A model generated the notes under the pieces. It worked only from the letters and a program-made list of their open reading frames with translations, ran no database searches and was not told where the DNA came from. A stretch of DNA of 64,000 bases from assembly GCF_004118855.1 (NCBI RefSeq), contig NZ_PDKF01000008.1, forward strand, positions 186,001-250,000. The letters run 5' to 3'. Both the position numbers and the translations under genes were made by a program. Of the stretch, positions 18,082-24,842 are shown one piece after another (the stretch's first letter is position 1; each line of letters starts with the position of its first letter). This DNA comes from Arcobacter sp. CECT 8983. Its GTDB lineage: Bacteria; Campylobacterota; Campylobacteria; Campylobacterales; Arcobacteraceae.

Positions 18082-18371
18082 ATTTCAAGGGGTTTAACTC
18101 TTTTTTCAATTAAAATAGCACCAAAAGGTATTAGTGATAAAACAAATAGTTGAAATACAAATCCTGTATCCCATTCTTGTTTTATTTTTGCTTCAAAAAG
18201 AGAAATCATAAAAATAATAAATAATACTCCATGAGTCATACCTACAATTTTTACAGGAATTGGGTCACCACCAATATATTTTATAGGCATTGCTATAAAA
18301 ATTAAAATTAAATAAGAGATACCTTCAATAGCTGAAATTACTCTAAATCGCCCTAAAGCACTATTAAGCAT
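18072..18371 (-). CDS. DUF3817 small integral membrane protein
   Basis: This is a 99-residue protein with three hydrophobic segments (about 15-32, 43-60, 70-86) and the pattern FRVISAIEGISYLIL...MTHGVLFIIF. This fits DUF3817, a family of small inner-membrane proteins of unknown function. The invariant-looking Glu in the first helix (IEGIS) and the His in MTHG are present. The family match is from memory of its pattern. It is monocistronic and convergent with the upstream hypothetical gene. Confidence 0.75.
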   Translation of the reverse strand: MLNSALGRFRVISAIEGISYLILIFIAMPIKYIGGDPIPVKIVGMTHGVLFIIFMISLFEAKIKQEWDTGFVFQLFVLSLIPFGAILIEKRVKPLEINS

Positions 18372-18446
18372 TTATTTTCCTTTTTTATTTTGTCAAAATT
18401 ATATAGTTTTTTAATTATACTTTGTTTATAGTGGAAATTAAGTGTA

Positions 18447-19097
18447 TTAATTAAAATATAGACTTTTTAAAATCTTAATTTGTTCATTTTGTAGATAGTT
18501 AAATTTAAATTCACACTCTTTTAAATAGTAAAAAAAGTTCTTTTCATTTATTCCTTTATATTTTCTCAAGTTTTTTTCTAAATATTTCCAAAAAATATTT
18601 AATGGAGTAGAGTAGGAATCCTTTGAAAAGATTCTATGCCATCTTAAGTAATTTTCAAAGGTTTTATTGTCATCTTCATTATTGTAAATAGGCAGCTTAG
18701 GCATAAGTAGGGTATAAATTCTATCATTTGAATAAAAACCAATAATATTTATAGCATTGTATAAAGATTTTTGTTTATCTTTTTTTTGTTTATCAGTAAA
18801 GTAATAGAACTCTTCATAAGAACTATTGTCTTTGATAGAAGACTGATAAACATCTTCAAGATGTGTTGCAATAAGTTGTCTAAAAAGGTTGTATCTATTT
18901 TTGATTGTTCTATAATTTACATTTAAAAGTTTAGCACATCTATTTGCACTAACTTGGTTACAAAAAAACTCAATTACAGTTATATCTGTTTGAAGTTTTT
19001 TTAGGGAAAACTTTCTTTTACAAGAAGAGCATTTCTTGTAATTATCTTGTAAATCATATAAATGTTTGTTGTTGCAATATGGGCATCTTTTTATCAT
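18447..19097 (-). CDS. Transposase-derived (IS1016/IS1595-like) DNA-binding protein, catalytic residues apparently lost
   Basis: The N-terminus holds a zinc ribbon (CPYC at 5-8, CSSC at 23-26) and then a helix-turn-helix-like segment (ANRCAKLLNVNYRTIKNRYN). The C-terminus (NIFWKYLEKNLRKYKGI, YYLKECEFKFN) closely follows the end of IS1016-type transposases of the IS1595 family. The acidic triad of those enzymes appears lost. The ADESYFGG region reads NSSYEEF, the second Asp region is missing, and the Glu before the FW of the third motif is Asn; this alignment is from memory. No terminal inverted repeats flank it. It is divergent from hypB, 126 bases away, so a role as regulator of the hyp operon is plausible but unproven. 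Confidence 0.65.
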   Translation of the reverse strand: MIKRCPYCNNKHLYDLQDNYKKCSSCKRKFSLKKLQTDITVIEFFCNQVSANRCAKLLNVNYRTIKNRYNLFRQLIATHLEDVYQSSIKDNSSYEEFYYFTDKQKKDKQKSLYNAINIIGFYSNDRIYTLLMPKLPIYNNEDDNKTFENYLRWHRIFSKDSYSTPLNIFWKYLEKNLRKYKGINEKNFFYYLKECEFKFNYLQNEQIKILKSLYFN

Positions 19098-19195
19098 GGT
19101 AACAATTCTACTATTTTTGTCCTAAAAGTACATAAGTGATCATACTCATTAGCTAAATTTCAGTTTGCTATAAATAAACTGCTAAAAGAATAATA

Positions 19196-19209
19196 AATGA
19201 ACGTTCATT
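19196..19209. promoter_or_regulatory. 14-bp palindromic operator before hypB
   Basis: AATGAACGTTCATT is a perfect palindrome. It differs only in the two central bases from the palindromes at 4345 and 4425 before hydA. It lies directly upstream of the hypB ribosome site (AAGGA, about 19213) and 14 bases from the start codon, so binding would block transcription of hypBCDEXA. The same factor probably acts on both operons (inference). Confidence 0.7.
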
Positions 19210-19223
19210 AAAAAGGAATAAAA

Positions 19224-20009
19224 ATGTGTACAGATTGCGGATGTAGCATAACAGACCACCATCATCATGATCATGATCACTCACACGATCATCACCATTC
19301 AGATTCAGCTTCTCACCAAGCTGCCCATGATACTTTACATCATAATCCACAGTTAAATGATAGTAAAACAGTAGCAGTTATTAAAAAGATTTTAGACAAA
19401 AATGACCATGAAGCAGCTCATAATAGAGCACACTTTGATAAGCAAAATGTTTTAGGTATCAACCTTATGTCAAGTCCAGGAAGTGGAAAGACAACCTTAC
19501 TAGAACACTTAGCCCCTCTTACAGATTTTAAATTTGCCGTTGTTGAAGGTGATTTAGAGACAAATAAAGATGCCGAAAGATTACATGCAAAGGGAATTAA
19601 AGCAGTACAAATACAAACAGGAAGTGCATGTCACTTAGATGCATTCATGGTTCACAAAGGTTTACATGATATGCCTTTAGATGATTTAGATGTATGTTTT
19701 GTAGAAAATGTAGGAAATTTAGTTTGTCCAGCATCTTATGATGTGGGAACACACTTAAATATAGTATTAGTAAGTGTACCTGAGGGTGAAGATAAAATTG
19801 CTAAATATCCAGTGATGTTTAGAGCTGCTGATTTAATCCTTTTCACAAAAGTAGATTTACTTCCTTATTTTGAGTACGACTTAGAAAAAGAGAAAGAAGT
19901 TGCTAGAAAATTAAAACCAAATGTTGATATTTTAGAAGTTTCTACGAAAGATGAAGATAGCTTAAAAGCTGTAGTTGAGTGGATTAATTTTAAAAGAAAA
20001 ATGAGGTAG
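19224..20009 (+). CDS. hypB: Nickel-binding GTPase HypB
   Basis: HypB works with HypA to insert nickel into the hydrogenase large subunit at the expense of GTP. The N-terminal CTDCGC motif is a high-affinity Ni site. It is followed by a histidine/aspartate-rich tract (about 12-40) expected to store nickel. The P-loop GSGKTT lies at about 86-91. The metal-switch region with Cys and His (SACHLDA), the ENVGNLVCPA motif and TKVDLL (guanine specificity) are all present. The 261-residue length fits HypB with a His-rich leader. It is first in the order hypB-C-D-E-X-A, but separated from hypC by 144 bases containing a large stem-loop. Confidence 0.97.
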   Translation: MCTDCGCSITDHHHHDHDHSHDHHHSDSASHQAAHDTLHHNPQLNDSKTVAVIKKILDKNDHEAAHNRAHFDKQNVLGINLMSSPGSGKTTLLEHLAPLTDFKFAVVEGDLETNKDAERLHAKGIKAVQIQTGSACHLDAFMVHKGLHDMPLDDLDVCFVENVGNLVCPASYDVGTHLNIVLVSVPEGEDKIAKYPVMFRAADLILFTKVDLLPYFEYDLEKEKEVARKLKPNVDILEVSTKDEDSLKAVVEWINFKRKMR

Positions 20010-20012
20010 AAC

Positions 20013-20112
20013 GATTAAAATCTATTTTACTCATTAAGGCTTCACCATGGGTTCCCCAAAACTATAGTTTTGACCCTATGGTTGCAGAATCATTCGTAAA
20101 TTAGTTTTAATC
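20013..20112 (+). other. 100-nt long stem-loop element between hypB and hypC
   Basis: The outer arms pair over about 16 bp: GATTAAAA (20013-20020) with TTTTAATC (20105-20112), continuing to 20030/20096 with one bulge and one mismatch. A middle stem pairs ACCATGGGT (20044-20052) with ACCCTATGGT (20073-20082, one bulged T). The apex is CAAAAC-TATA-GTTTTG (20057-20072). It is non-coding. It could be an RNA element, a small palindromic (MITE-like) insertion, or an attenuator for the downstream genes. No T tract follows directly. Confidence 0.65.
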
Positions 20113-20153
20113 TTATTAAAAAAAGTTAAAAATGGAATATTTTAAGGAAAAAT

Positions 20154-20438
20154 ATGTGTTTATCAATACCATCAAAAATCACAAAGATAGATAAAGAGAA
20201 TAATGTAGCAACTGTAGATACTATGGGTGTTGAAAGACAAGCCTCTTTAGAGTTAGTTGACCAGCCAGTTGAAGTTGGAGATTATGTTTTAATACACATC
20301 GGTTTTGCAATGAATAAAATCGATGAAGAAGATGCTTTAGCTTCATTGGAAGTTTATAAAGAGATAATTGAAAAAATGGAAGAAGAAGAGCGTAGGCAAG
20401 CAATTTTAGAAGATGATGCCTGTCCAAATAGAGGCTAA
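20154..20438 (+). CDS. hypC: Hydrogenase maturation chaperone HypC
   Basis: This is a small (94-residue) HypC/HupF-family chaperone. It binds HypD while the Fe(CN)2CO group is assembled and delivers it to the apo large subunit. It begins MCLSIPSKI, in which the Cys after the initiator Met is the essential iron-binding residue. The rest has the usual beta-barrel pattern (VDTMG, VGDYVLIHIGFA). The C-terminus is slightly longer and acidic. A ribosome site (AAGGA, 20143-20147) precedes it. It ends one base before hypD. Confidence 0.96.
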   Translation: MCLSIPSKITKIDKENNVATVDTMGVERQASLELVDQPVEVGDYVLIHIGFAMNKIDEEDALASLEVYKEIIEKMEEEERRQAILEDDACPNRG

Positions 20439-20439
20439 A

Positions 20440-21585
20440 ATGAGTGAATTAAAGCTAAAAGATTTATACGATGGGTTTAGAGACCCTGATACAATAAAAG
20501 CTTATAAAAAAATCATTGAAGAAGATGCTAAAAAGCTAGAAAAACCAATAAATATTATGGAAGTATGTGGTGGACATACTCATACAATAATGAAGTATGG
20601 AATACCTCAATTGCTTCCAGAAAATATTAACTTTATTCATGGTCCAGGTTGTCCTGTTTGTATTATGCCAAAGGAAAGAATAGACCATGCATATATTTTA
20701 AGTATGCAAGAAGATGTTATTTTAGTAACTTTAGGTGATATGATAAAAGTTCCAGGAAGTAATGGAAGCTTACAAGATGCAAGAAGTAAAGGTGCGGATG
20801 TAAGGTTTGTTTATTCACCAATGGAGTGTATAAAAATAGCACAAGAAAATCCTAGTAAAAAGGTGATATTTTTTGCAATAGGTTTTGAAACAACTACGCC
20901 TATGACTGCTGCTTTAATTGATACAGTAGTAAAACAAAATATTCAGAATATATTTTTTCATATAAATCATGTAACAGTTCCAGAAGTAATGAAAGAGTTA
21001 ATTGATAGTAGAGATGAGCATGTAGATTCATACAATCATCAAATCGATGCTTTTTTAGGACCTTCTCATGTGTCTGTTATAAGTGGTAGTAAAATCTATG
21101 AAGAGTTTCCAAAAGATTATAACAAACCAGTAGTAGTTGCAGGTTTTGAGCCCGTAGATGTTATGCAGTCTATTTCTATGATTGTTAAGCAGTTTATTGA
21201 AAAAAGATGTGAGCTTGAAATTGAGTATAAAAGATTGGTTTCTTATGATGGAAATATCAAAGCTCAAGAGTTAATCAATAAATACTTTGAAAAGATAAGT
21301 CTTTTTAAGTGGAGAGGCTTAGGAAATATCAAAGATTCTGGACTTAAATTAAGAGATGAATACTCTAAATATGATGCAGAAGTTATTTATAATGATATTT
21401 TACCTATAGGGGAAATAGAAGACCATAAACTTTGTATTTGTGGAGATATTTTAAGGGGTATGGCTAGTCCTCCTGAGTGTACTATTTTTGGTACTGCCTG
21501 TAAACCAAGTACTCCAATTGGTTCTTGTATGGTGAGCTCAGAAGGTGCATGTGCGGCATACTACAAATATGGTAATCTCTTATAA
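20440..21585 (+). CDS. hypD: Hydrogenase Fe-S maturation protein HypD
   Basis: HypD is the scaffold on which Fe(CN)2CO is assembled; it holds a [4Fe-4S] cluster and redox-active cysteines. Family motifs are all visible: CGGHTH near residue 42, GPGCPVC near 69-75, GFETTTP near 152, and the C-terminal CICGDILRG, with further cysteines (PPECTIFGTACKP, GACAAYY) that bind the cluster. I set the start at the ATG at 20440, one base after the hypC stop. An in-frame upstream ATG at 20413 lies inside hypC and adds nine unusual residues. The length is 381 residues. Confidence 0.96.
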   Translation: MSELKLKDLYDGFRDPDTIKAYKKIIEEDAKKLEKPINIMEVCGGHTHTIMKYGIPQLLPENINFIHGPGCPVCIMPKERIDHAYILSMQEDVILVTLGDMIKVPGSNGSLQDARSKGADVRFVYSPMECIKIAQENPSKKVIFFAIGFETTTPMTAALIDTVVKQNIQNIFFHINHVTVPEVMKELIDSRDEHVDSYNHQIDAFLGPSHVSVISGSKIYEEFPKDYNKPVVVAGFEPVDVMQSISMIVKQFIEKRCELEIEYKRLVSYDGNIKAQELINKYFEKISLFKWRGLGNIKDSGLKLRDEYSKYDAEVIYNDILPIGEIEDHKLCICGDILRGMASPPECTIFGTACKPSTPIGSCMVSSEGACAAYYKYGNLL

Positions 21586-21649
21586 AAGGATATTAGACTT
21601 CATCTTTATATAAGAAGAATAATTAAGAATAAATAGTTAAAGAGAAAAA

Positions 21650-22639
21650 ATGAAAACAATAACTTTAGCCCATGGAAACGGTGGACAAGAAAACAATGAA
21701 CTTATTTCAAAAGTTTTTTATAAAGCTTTTAAAAATGATATTTTAGACAAAAGTGAAGATGCAGCGGTTATTGAAAATGGTAACTTAGCTTTTTCAACTG
21801 ACTCTTTTACAGTTAGTCCACTTTTTTTTAATGGAGCAGATATCGGAAAACTTGCTATTTGTGGAACATGCAATGACCTAGCTATGATGGGTGCAAAACC
21901 TAAATACTTAACTTGCTCTGTTATTATTGAAGAGGGTTTGGATAAAAGAACTCTAGATAAGATAGTAAAAAGTATGAAAGAAGAGCTTGAAGTAAATGGT
22001 GCTGTTGTTGTAAGTGGTGATACAAAGGTAGTTCCAAAAGGAAGTGTAGATAAAATCTTTATAAACACAACAGGTATTGGCCAGATACAATATAAAGGTA
22101 TTAGCTCAAACAATATCACAAGTGAAGATACTATTTTAGTTAGTCGTGATATAGGAGCTCATGGCGCAACTATTTTTGCAAGCAGAGAGGGGATTGATAT
22201 GAATACAAACCTAAAATCTGATTGTGCTTCACTTTATCCACAAGTAAAAGCTTTAATTGATGCAGGTATTAAAATTACTGCTTTAAGAGATGCTACAAGA
22301 GGTGGAGTTAGTGCTGTTTTAAATGAGTGGGCAAAACAATCAAATATCTGTATTGAAGTAGAAGAAGCTTCTATTCCTGTTTCTGATGAGGTAAATGGTA
22401 TTTGTGAATTACTTGGTTTTGAAGCAATGGCTTTAGCAAATGAAGGAACATTTGTACTTGCTATTAAAAATGAAGATGCACAAAAAGCTTTAGCAGTTTT
22501 AAAACAGACTAATGAAACTGCTTCAATCATAGGTTCTGTATCAGATGAACATATTGGAAAAGTTGTATTAAATTCTGCTTGGGGAACAAAAAGATTTTTA
22601 GAGTTACCTACTGGTGAATTACTTCCTAGAATCTGCTAA
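21650..22639 (+). CDS. hypE: Hydrogenase maturation protein HypE (thiocyanate-forming dehydratase)
   Basis: HypE dehydrates the carbamoyl group placed by HypF on its C-terminal cysteine, making the thiocyanate that donates CN to iron. The protein is PurM-like, with ATP-binding features (HGNGG near 8-12, STDSF, GDTKV). It ends in PRIC, the conserved tail with the modified cysteine as last residue. The length of 329 residues is normal. A purine-rich ribosome site precedes the ATG after a 64-base gap from hypD. Confidence 0.97.
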   Translation: MKTITLAHGNGGQENNELISKVFYKAFKNDILDKSEDAAVIENGNLAFSTDSFTVSPLFFNGADIGKLAICGTCNDLAMMGAKPKYLTCSVIIEEGLDKRTLDKIVKSMKEELEVNGAVVVSGDTKVVPKGSVDKIFINTTGIGQIQYKGISSNNITSEDTILVSRDIGAHGATIFASREGIDMNTNLKSDCASLYPQVKALIDAGIKITALRDATRGGVSAVLNEWAKQSNICIEVEEASIPVSDEVNGICELLGFEAMALANEGTFVLAIKNEDAQKALAVLKQTNETASIIGSVSDEHIGKVVLNSAWGTKRFLELPTGELLPRIC

Positions 22640-22647
22640 GAGAATAA

Positions 22648-24291
22648 ATGAAAATCCTACTTCTTATTAGCTCTTTTAATTCATTGTCTCAAAGAGTATA
22701 TACAAAATTAAAAGAGTTAAACTATGAAGTAGCTATTTGCCTATCTTCTCAAAAAAATTTACTAGAAGAGATAAAAGAGTTTAATCCTACACTTATCTTT
22801 TCTCCTTTTTTAAAAGAGTATCTTTCAAATGATATAACTTCAACCTATCCTACATTTATTTTACATCCTGGTGTTATTGGAGATAGAGGTCATCAATCTT
22901 TAGACCATGCAATAAATGATGAAAAAGAGCAATGGGGAGTAGTGATACTAAAAGCAAATGAAGAGTTAGATGCAGGAGATATCTATGCATCTGCTAACTT
23001 TTCTATGAGAAAGGCAAGTAAAGGGTCTATTTATAGAAATGAAGTTTGTGATGCTACTTCAAAAGCTTTAAAAGAGCTTCTTGAAAATTTTACTAATAAA
23101 AACTTTAAAGCAACTGCTCAAATAAAAAATGAAATTCATCCAAGGCTAACTCAAAACAATAGAAAAATAGATTGGCAAAAAGATAGTGTAGATGTGATAA
23201 TCAAAAAAATCAATATGAGTGACTCTTATCCTGGAGTGGAAGAAGAGTTTTTTGGTATTACTTGTTATATGTATGGAGTTTGTAAAGAAGATACTCTAAG
23301 AGGAAAACCTAAAGAGATAATTGCAAAAAGAGATGGAGCTATTTGTTTAGGTGCTATTGATGGAGCTATTTGGGTAAGTCATTTAAAGCAAAAGGATGGT
23401 TTTAAGCTTCCTGCTACTTATGTTTTAAAAGATAAAATCAAGGGTGTAAAAGAGCAAAGAATTCCACTTATTTTAGAAGTAAAAAGAGAAACTTTTCATG
23501 AAATCTTTGTAGAAAGAAAAGATGAAGTGGCATATTTACACTTTGATTTTCACAATGGAGCAATGAGTTCTGAGCAAGCAATAAGACTTAAGTATGCTGT
23601 TGACTATTTAAAAGAAGAGTGTAAAGTTTTAGTTTTAATGGGAGGGGAAGAGTTCTTTTCAAATGGAATACATCTAAATATACTTGAAGATAGTAAAAAG
23701 CAAGGAGAAGATGGCTGGAGCAATATCAATGCTATGAATGATGTTGTTAAGTCAGTTTTATTTGCAGAAGATATTATAACCGTTGCTTCATTTTCTAAAA
23801 ATGCAGGAGCAGGGGGAGTGTTTTTAGGTCTTGCTTGTGATTATGTTGTAGCAAAAGAAGGTGTAGTTTTCAATCCACACTATAAAACAATGGGCTTAAG
23901 TGGAAGTGAATATCACACCTATAGTTTTTATAAAAGAGTTGAGAAAGAAATAGCTTCTAATATTTTAGAAAAATGTATTCCTATAGGTAGTAGAAAAGCA
24001 AAAAGTATTGGAATACTTGATGAGGTCTTTGAAAGTGAAAACTATAATAAAAGTCTTGAAGCATTTTGTGAAAACTTATTAAGTAATGAAAATAGTTTTG
24101 AAGAGTTTATTGATGAAAAAAAAGACTTTTTATATGAGAATGAAACATCAATAGAAAAACTAAAAGAAGAGGAACTTAAAAGAATGTATCCAGAGTTTTG
24201 GGATGAGAAAAGCTCTTTTCATAGTTTAAGAAAAGAGTTTATATATAAAAAAGAACATAAAGATAGTTTAAAAAGATTAAAGGAATTATAA
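22648..24291 (+). CDS. hypX: HypX (HoxX) CO-ligand synthesis protein
   Basis: HypX makes the CO ligand of the Ni-Fe site under aerobic conditions, from N10-formyl-tetrahydrofolate through an acyl-CoA intermediate. The N-terminal half (about 1-260) is a formyltransferase-like domain with HPGVIGDRGHQSLDHAI and ANEELDAGDIY. The C-terminal half (about 275-547) is a crotonase-like domain (GGEEFFSNGIHL, FSKNAGAGGVFLGLACDYVV). Known HypX proteins are around 560-570 residues, so 547 is complete. Its stop and the hypA start overlap (TAATG). It suggests that the hydrogenases mature while O2 is present, as expected for a microaerobe. Confidence 0.92.
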   Translation: MKILLLISSFNSLSQRVYTKLKELNYEVAICLSSQKNLLEEIKEFNPTLIFSPFLKEYLSNDITSTYPTFILHPGVIGDRGHQSLDHAINDEKEQWGVVILKANEELDAGDIYASANFSMRKASKGSIYRNEVCDATSKALKELLENFTNKNFKATAQIKNEIHPRLTQNNRKIDWQKDSVDVIIKKINMSDSYPGVEEEFFGITCYMYGVCKEDTLRGKPKEIIAKRDGAICLGAIDGAIWVSHLKQKDGFKLPATYVLKDKIKGVKEQRIPLILEVKRETFHEIFVERKDEVAYLHFDFHNGAMSSEQAIRLKYAVDYLKEECKVLVLMGGEEFFSNGIHLNILEDSKKQGEDGWSNINAMNDVVKSVLFAEDIITVASFSKNAGAGGVFLGLACDYVVAKEGVVFNPHYKTMGLSGSEYHTYSFYKRVEKEIASNILEKCIPIGSRKAKSIGILDEVFESENYNKSLEAFCENLLSNENSFEEFIDEKKDFLYENETSIEKLKEEELKRMYPEFWDEKSSFHSLRKEFIYKKEHKDSLKRLKEL

Positions 24292-24632
24292 TGCATGAGT
24301 ATTCAATTGTTCAATCACTATTAGAGTCTTGTGAAGAACATGCAAGACAAAATGAATCTGAAAACGTAACAAAAGTTATAGTAAAAATTGGTGTTTTATC
24401 TGGGGTTGAACCTGATTTATTACAAACTGCTTTTGATACATTTAAAGAAAAAACCGTCTGCCATAATGCCCAATTTATAATAAATCGCCAAAAAGTCGTG
24501 ATTGCTTGTTTATCCTGCGATGAAGAATCAACTCTAGAAAAGAATGAATTCGCCTGTCCAAAATGCAACTCAACACAAGTAAAAGTGATAGATGGAGAGG
24601 ATATGTATTTAATGAGTCTAGAAATAGAATAA
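24291..24632 (+). CDS. hypA: Nickel-insertion chaperone HypA
   Basis: HypA binds nickel and partners HypB in loading hydrogenase (and, in some relatives, urease). It begins MHEYSIVQS, with the Ni-binding His2-Glu3 pair. It carries the zinc site CLSC (near 73-76) and CPKC (near 89-92). The 113-residue length is normal. It is last in the hyp operon. Its last ten codons lie in a 26-bp sequence (24600-24625) that is repeated exactly at 28624-28649, on the far side of the next gene. Confidence 0.96.
   Translation: MHEYSIVQSLLESCEEHARQNESENVTKVIVKIGVLSGVEPDLLQTAFDTFKEKTVCHNAQFIINRQKVVIACLSCDEESTLEKNEFACPKCNSTQVKVIDGEDMYLMSLEIE
24600..24625 (+). repeat. 26-bp direct repeat, left copy (inside hypA 3' end)
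   Basis: It runs from GATATGTATTTAATG to TCTAGAAAT and encodes the DMYLMSLE part of the HypA C-terminus. It is identical base for base to 28624-28649. The flanks do not match on either side, so identity starts and stops sharply. The distance between the copies is 4024 bases. The pattern resembles att sites of elements that integrate into the 3' end of a gene and restore it. Confidence 0.85.
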
Positions 24633-24660
24633 CTAATAAGTTATTAAAATAGGGGTTTAT

Positions 24661-24715
24661 TGAAAATAAAAATAACAAATCTCTCTAAAATGTAGGTGTT
24701 ATATTTTTATTTTCA
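24661..24715. terminator. Long AT-rich inverted repeat downstream of hypA
   Basis: TGAAAATAAAAATAACA (24661-24677) pairs with TGTTATATTTTTATTTTCA (24697-24715), apart from two unpaired bases; the loop is 19 nt. It could terminate the hyp operon, or it may mark the edge of the inserted segment. It is the main structure in the 210-base gap between hypA and the next gene. Confidence 0.55.
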
Positions 24716-24756
24716 AGCTTTAATTTAGTCCAAAGTAGTATCTTTTATTATTTAAG

Positions 24757-24762
24757 TATAAT
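24757..24762 (+). promoter_or_regulatory. Possible -10 box for the 1215-residue protein gene
   Basis: TATAAT stands 81 bases upstream of the TTG start, in AAGTATAATATAT. The surroundings are so AT-rich that chance matches are easy, hence the low score. Confidence 0.35.
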
Positions 24763-24842
24763 ATATCATATGAAATTATTTTATAAAAAGTTATATATGG
24801 TAAAATTAAATTATAAAATAATTCATTAGAAAGTTATAATAA

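Noticed and set aside
18447-19097. Active insertion sequence
   Set aside because: No terminal inverted repeats or target duplication were seen and the catalytic acidic residues appear to be missing.
19168-19350. Minus-strand open frame over the hypB His-rich leader
   Set aside because: It is a shadow of the CAC/CAT codons of hypB and would overlap its promoter.
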